From positions 1 through 27,997 of the forward strand of contig JASHVB010000936.1 of the NCBI GenBank assembly GCA_030039695.1: 27,997 nt of DNA, in the 5' to 3' direction. Of this stretch, positions 25,080 to 27,997 are shown in pieces (position 1 is the stretch's first letter; the number at the start of each line of letters is the position of its first letter). The stretch comes from Acetobacteraceae bacterium (GTDB lineage Bacteria; Pseudomonadota; Alphaproteobacteria; Acetobacterales; Acetobacteraceae). Both the position numbers and the translations under genes were made by a program. The notes beneath the pieces were generated by a model that saw only the letters and a list, made by a program, of their open reading frames with translations, was not told the DNA's origin and did no database searches.

Positions 25080-25118
25080 CCGCGGTGCGTGCCAGGAAGG
25101 ACAGAATCAGCACCGCGG
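25080..25118. terminator. 9-bp perfect inverted repeat, possible terminator or regulatory hairpin
   Basis: CCGCGGTGC (25080-25088) and GCACCGCGG (25110-25118) are exact complements around a 21-base loop. A second near-palindrome GCTCGGAT/ATCCCGAGC follows within 35 bases. No T run, so intrinsic termination is uncertain. It may separate the accessory cassette from the housekeeping block. Confidence 0.35.
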
Positions 25119-25254
25119 GACGGGCTCGGATTCAGCCTGATCCCGAGCTCTGATATCAACGCATGGAGACAATCGGCGCCGTAACCGGCAGTGCGATGGT
25201 ACAACCATTAAGCACAGCAGATGTGGCACGGCTCCGCACTCACGCACGTAACTG

Positions 25255-25290
25255 TTGACACCCTGTCGTTCCCCCTCTACCCACCCCGCC
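25255..25290 (+). promoter_or_regulatory. possible sigma-70 promoter of truB-rpsO
   Basis: A perfect TTGACA (25255-25260) is followed after 17 bases by TACCCA, a poor -10. The position, about 50 bases before the truB ATG, fits a short leader. Since rbfA does not precede truB here, the operon needs its own promoter. Confidence 0.3.
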
Positions 25291-25308
25291 CTTTCCGGAC
25301 CCACCGCC

Positions 25309-26235
25309 ATGTCCCGCCGCAAGCCGCGCGGCCGTCCGCTCGACGGCTGGCTCATCATCGACAAGCCACCCGGGCTGACCAGCACGGACGTGGTTAACCG
25401 CGTCCGTCGCGCCCTGGACGCGCAGAAGGCAGGCCACGGCGGCACACTCGACCCGCTCGCGACCGGTGTGTTGCCGGTTGCGTTCGGCGCGGCGACCAAG
25501 ACTGTTCCCTACGTGATGGACGGCACGAAGCTGTACCGGTTCACCCTGCGCTTCGGCGAAGCGCGCGAGACCGACGACGCCGACGGCAAGATCACGGCGA
25601 CGACCCATGACCGACCCACTGACGATAGGATCGAAGCCGCCCTGTCGCAGTTCCTCGGTGACATCATGCAAATTCCGCCGGCGTTCTCCGCCGTGAAGGT
25701 AGCCGGTGAGCGGGCCTATGACATGGCCCGCGAGGGGCGCGCCCCGGTGCTGGAGCCGCGCCCGGCCCGGGTGGATCGCTTCGAGCTGATCGACCGCCCC
25801 GATCCGGACCACGCGGTGTTCGAGGTCGCCTCCGGTAAGGGCGTCTACATGCGCAGTCTGGCACGCGACCTGGCGATCGCCTGCGGCACGCTCGGCCATG
25901 TCGCAGCGTTGCGCCGGCTGCGCGTCGGCCCCTTCACTGAGGCTCAGGCAACCCCCCTGGACAAAGTCCGCCCAACCGACGATACCGCGCCCGCCTCACC
26001 GGACCTCTTGCTTCCGGTCGTGACCGCGCTGGCCGACATCCCGGCGCTGGCCCTGACCGACGCGGAGGCCAGCGACCTGCGGCACGGCCAGGCGATTAGC
26101 CTGGTCACGCTGATCGGCCGTATTCCGGGCAGCGCCGATCCGCAGGGCGGGTTGGTGCGCGCCATGGCGGGGGGCCGCGTGATTGGGCTGGCCCGTCTGG
26201 AAGACGGTATGCTGAAGCCGGAGCGCGTCCTGTAA
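25309..26235 (+). CDS. truB: tRNA pseudouridine(55) synthase TruB
   Basis: A 308-residue enzyme that isomerises U55 in the T-loop of tRNAs to pseudouridine. The TruB opening GWLIIDKPPGLTSTDVV is followed by GHGGTLDPLATGVLPV with catalytic D48, then LRFGEARETDDADG, PPAFSAVKVAGERAYDMAREG, and SGKGVYMRSLARDLA, all family hallmarks. A short C-terminal PUA-like TruB_C region ends near 300. The start at 25309 is chosen because homologues begin just before the GWLIIDKP motif; no clear Shine-Dalgarno is seen. rpsO begins 26 bases after its stop, the usual alphaproteobacterial order. Confidence 0.97.
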   Translation: MSRRKPRGRPLDGWLIIDKPPGLTSTDVVNRVRRALDAQKAGHGGTLDPLATGVLPVAFGAATKTVPYVMDGTKLYRFTLRFGEARETDDADGKITATTHDRPTDDRIEAALSQFLGDIMQIPPAFSAVKVAGERAYDMAREGRAPVLEPRPARVDRFELIDRPDPDHAVFEVASGKGVYMRSLARDLAIACGTLGHVAALRRLRVGPFTEAQATPLDKVRPTDDTAPASPDLLLPVVTALADIPALALTDAEASDLRHGQAISLVTLIGRIPGSADPQGGLVRAMAGGRVIGLARLEDGMLKPERVL

Positions 26236-26261
26236 CACGCTGACCTTAGGAGACCACCCCG

Positions 26262-26531
26262 ATGTCGATCACCGCGGAGCGCCGCACGGCGCTGATCGGC
26301 GCGTACGCAACTGCCCCCTCTGACACTGGCAGCCCGGAAGTGCAGGTCGCCCTGCTCTCCGAGCGCATCGGCAACCTGACCGAGCACCTGAAGACGCACG
26401 CCAAGGATTTCCACTCGCGCCGCGGTCTGCTCATGCTGGTCGGCCGCCGCCGCCGACTGCTCGACTACCTGCGCAAGAAGGACCGCAGCCGTTACGAGGC
26501 CCTGATCGGCCGGCTAAATCTGCGCCGCTGA
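26262..26531 (+). CDS. rpsO: 30S ribosomal protein S15
   Basis: 89 residues, the full family length. S15 binds the central domain of 16S rRNA early in 30S assembly. Hallmarks include [22 protein letters not shown] and [20 protein letters not shown], with the C-terminal [17 protein letters not shown] lies 10 bases upstream. It lies between truB and pnp as in most alphaproteobacteria. In other bacteria S15 autoregulates via its mRNA leader; the 26-base spacer here is too short to show such a structure alone. Confidence 0.98.
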   Translation: MSITAERRTALIGAYATAPSDTGSPEVQVALLSERIGNLTEHLKTHAKDFHSRRGLLMLVGRRRRLLDYLRKKDRSRYEALIGRLNLRR

Positions 26532-26538
26532 CGGCCCG

Positions 26539-26623
26539 ACCCGTCATGGCCGGCCTTGAACAGGCCACTTGAGCACGGACGCTCGAAGCATCGACGGTTG
26601 GGTCGGCGTCAGTCATGACGGGT
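26539..26623 (+). promoter_or_regulatory. large stem-loop after rpsO, candidate RNase III site or processing signal
   Basis: ACCCGTCATG (26539-26548) pairs perfectly with CATGACGGGT (26614-26623), and flanking CCCG/CGGG extends it past a 2-base bulge. The enclosed 65 bases contain smaller hairpins (GGCC-N7-GGCC, GAGC-N6-GCTC, CGAC-N6-GTCG). The rpsO-pnp spacer of E. coli carries an RNase III hairpin controlling pnp mRNA; the placement here is equivalent. Confidence 0.5.
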
Positions 26624-26687
26624 GACGGGCTAATATAGTCGTGACTAATCCGCTGCGTACCCCCATATGGGCCGCATCGGCGCCGAC

Positions 26688-26854
26688 CCCCGACCCATGG
26701 TGGGGCGGGGCAACGCCGCGAGGGCCGGCAACAGCCCTCAACGCCGCATCACGCGGCGGACCGACATACCGCTGATCCGGCACGCACCATCCGCGTGGGA
26801 ACCGCGACGGCGTTTCCGGCCTCATGGCCCGGCTGCGTCCCATATGGCGCAGCC
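26688..26854 (+). promoter_or_regulatory. string of four hairpins in the pnp leader
   Basis: CCCCGACCCA/TGGGGCGGGG (26688-26710, one mismatch), GAGGGC/GCCCTC (26720-26739), CGCCGC/GCGGCG (26742-26758) and GGCTGCG/CGCAGCC (26831-26854). The last encloses a CCATATGG core. No T runs follow, so these look like leader structure rather than terminators. The spacer 26532-26954 has no coding gene. Confidence 0.45.
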
Positions 26855-26954
26855 ATTTCCATGTGACCCGAGACGCCGCCTCCCGCCGGCAAGGGAAGTC
26901 CGGGTCGACCGGCATGCTGTCCGCCGATGCTGCGCGCATCCGAAGGACGAATGC

Positions 26955-27997
26955 ATGTTCAATTACTACCGCAAGGAACTCGATTGGGGTGGACGCAAGC
27001 TGGTGCTGGAGACCGGTAAGGTCGCCCGCCAAGCCGACGGCGCGGTGGTCGCGCGCTATGGCGACACCATCGTGCTATGCACCGCCGTGGGCGTGAAAAC
27101 CTCCCGCCCCGGCCAGGACTTCTTCCCGCTGACGGTGAACTACCAGGAGAAGGCATTCGCGGCCGGCAAGATTCCCGGGGGGTTCTTCAAGCGCGAAGGC
27201 CGCCCGTCCGAGGCGGAAATCCTCAAGTCCCGCCTGATCGATCGCCCGATCCGTCCCTTGTTCCCTGAGAATTTCCGCAACGAGGTCCAGGTCATCGCGA
27301 CGGTCCTCAGCCACGACCTGGAGAACGACCCCGACATCGTTGCCATGGTCGGGTGCTCCGCCGCCCTGACACTTTCCGGCATCCCGTTCTTCGGCCCGGT
27401 CGGCGCGGCCCGTGTCGGCTACAAGGACGGCCAGTATATCCTGAACCCCACTGCCGCGCAGATCGAGGACACCGAGCTCGACCTCGTGGTCGCCGGCACG
27501 TCGGAAGGGGTGCTGATGGTGGAGTCAGAAGCGAAGGAACTCGCCGAGGACGTGATGCTCGGCGCCGTTACCTTCGGCCACGAGAGCTTCCAGCCAGTGA
27601 TCCAGGCCATCATTGAACTGGCCGAACGCGCCGCACGTGAGCCCTGGACACTGCCCGAGCCTTCGGCCGAGGAGCAAGCGTTGAAGGCGCGGGTAGACTC
27701 GCTGGCTCGCTCCGGCCTCGCCGACGCCTACCGCGTGCCCGACAAGCAGCTCCGCCACGACAAGGTGGAGGCTGTCCGCCAAGACCTCGCCGCGGCGCTG
27801 ACCGCTGAAGGCCAGGAACCCGAGAAAGTCCGCGGCATCTTCCACGACCTGGAGGCGGACATCGTCCGCAATGCCATCTTGGACACCGGCATCCGCATCG
27901 ACGGCCGCGACACCCGTAGCATCCGACCAATCGTCGCCGAGGTTGGTGTCCTCCCCCGTGCGCACGGCTCAGCGCTGTTCACCCGCGGCGAAACGCA
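26955..27997 (+). CDS. pnp: polyribonucleotide nucleotidyltransferase, N-terminal part (runs off window)
   Basis: 347 codons open to the right edge. PNPase degrades RNA 3'-to-5' using phosphate and is a degradosome component. The start [21 protein letters not shown] is preceded by AAGGA 7 bases upstream and matches family N-termini. The first RNase PH-like domain (about 10-140: [48 protein letters not shown]) and the beginning of the second part ([25 protein letters not shown] segment), then the all-alpha linker (about 240-315) and [14 protein letters not shown] opening the second RNase PH domain are visible. KH and S1 domains lie beyond the window. Confidence 0.97.
   Translation, partial: MFNYYRKELDWGGRKLVLETGKVARQADGAVVARYGDTIVLCTAVGVKTSRPGQDFFPLTVNYQEKAFAAGKIPGGFFKREGRPSEAEILKSRLIDRPIRPLFPENFRNEVQVIATVLSHDLENDPDIVAMVGCSAALTLSGIPFFGPVGAARVGYKDGQYILNPTAAQIEDTELDLVVAGTSEGVLMVESEAKELAEDVMLGAVTFGHESFQPVIQAIIELAERAAREPWTLPEPSAEEQALKARVDSLARSGLADAYRVPDKQLRHDKVEAVRQDLAAALTAEGQEPEKVRGIFHDLEADIVRNAILDTGIRIDGRDTRSIRPIVAEVGVLPRAHGSALFTRGET

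Larger units (their letters stand above)
24715..25308. other. spacer between sensor kinase and truB
   Basis: 594 bases. A 22-codon ORF (24784-24852) overlaps by ATGA a 70-codon ORF (24849-25061, MSGRFAARSANDNHGEDAYC), neither with a good ribosome site; they are possible small genes or debris. The hairpin and -35 hexamer listed separately lie at the right end. No rbfA or infB remnant is recognisable. Confidence 0.35.

Noticed and set aside
1..27997. Search for tRNA, rRNA, CRISPR arrays and insertion sequences with terminal repeats
   Set aside because: I saw no cloverleaf with CCA end, repeated spacer array, transposase motif or matching terminal inverted repeats; a tRNA scan could still change this.

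Overview
The window is GC-rich bacterial chromosome, most likely from an alphaproteobacterium of the Acetobacteraceae type. This placement is inferred from codon use, the truB-rpsO-pnp block and the family mix; no rRNA or marker gene proves it. I see no tRNA, rRNA, CRISPR array or intact insertion sequence.

Layout. (1) 1-1235, minus: a membrane-fusion (HlyD/EmrA) protein overlapping the start of a partner that runs off the left edge. (2) 1236-6526: sparse accessory DNA holding a DUF1127 protein coupled to a small membrane protein, a cupin protein, a fatty acid desaturase and several gene fragments (a possible outer-membrane protein tail, a broken response regulator, possible PilZ-like debris). 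(3) 6527-9101: a bicovalent BBE-like flavin oxidase, a GFA-family zinc protein, a 51-residue membrane protein, then a diverged repeat of the oxidase 3' end. (4) 9168-12382: an OmpR-family response regulator (minus), then an HTH/TolB-N/TPR regulator (plus) with a near-consensus CRP-type palindrome upstream. (5) 12871-18830: a catabolic-looking cluster of FAD monooxygenase, MFS transporter, ferredoxin (fused to an oxidase N-terminal fragment), cytochrome P450 and a short coupled ORF, with two dead genes: a YafY/WYL regulator and a PAPS sulfotransferase. (6) 19738-24714: a signalling cassette of OmpR-family response regulator, small protein, secreted di-haem cytochrome c peroxidase/MauG-like protein and a VirA-like sensor kinase whose start overlaps the cytochrome stop codon. 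(7) 25309-27997: the housekeeping block truB-rpsO-pnp, with an unusually structured rpsO-pnp spacer.

The most interesting unit is the 19.7-24.7 kb cassette. A periplasmic di-haem enzyme is translationally coupled to a two-TM sensor kinase that ends in a receiver-like domain lacking its phosphoacceptor Asp, and a stand-alone regulator lies just upstream. The regulator has a paralogue of identical length (263 residues, gapless) about 10 kb away on the other strand. This suggests a redox- or peroxide-linked signalling system, but that function is inferred from gene order and domains only. The rest of the accessory region looks like a decaying island: at least four recognisable broken genes and one diverged segmental repeat lie beside an essential operon.
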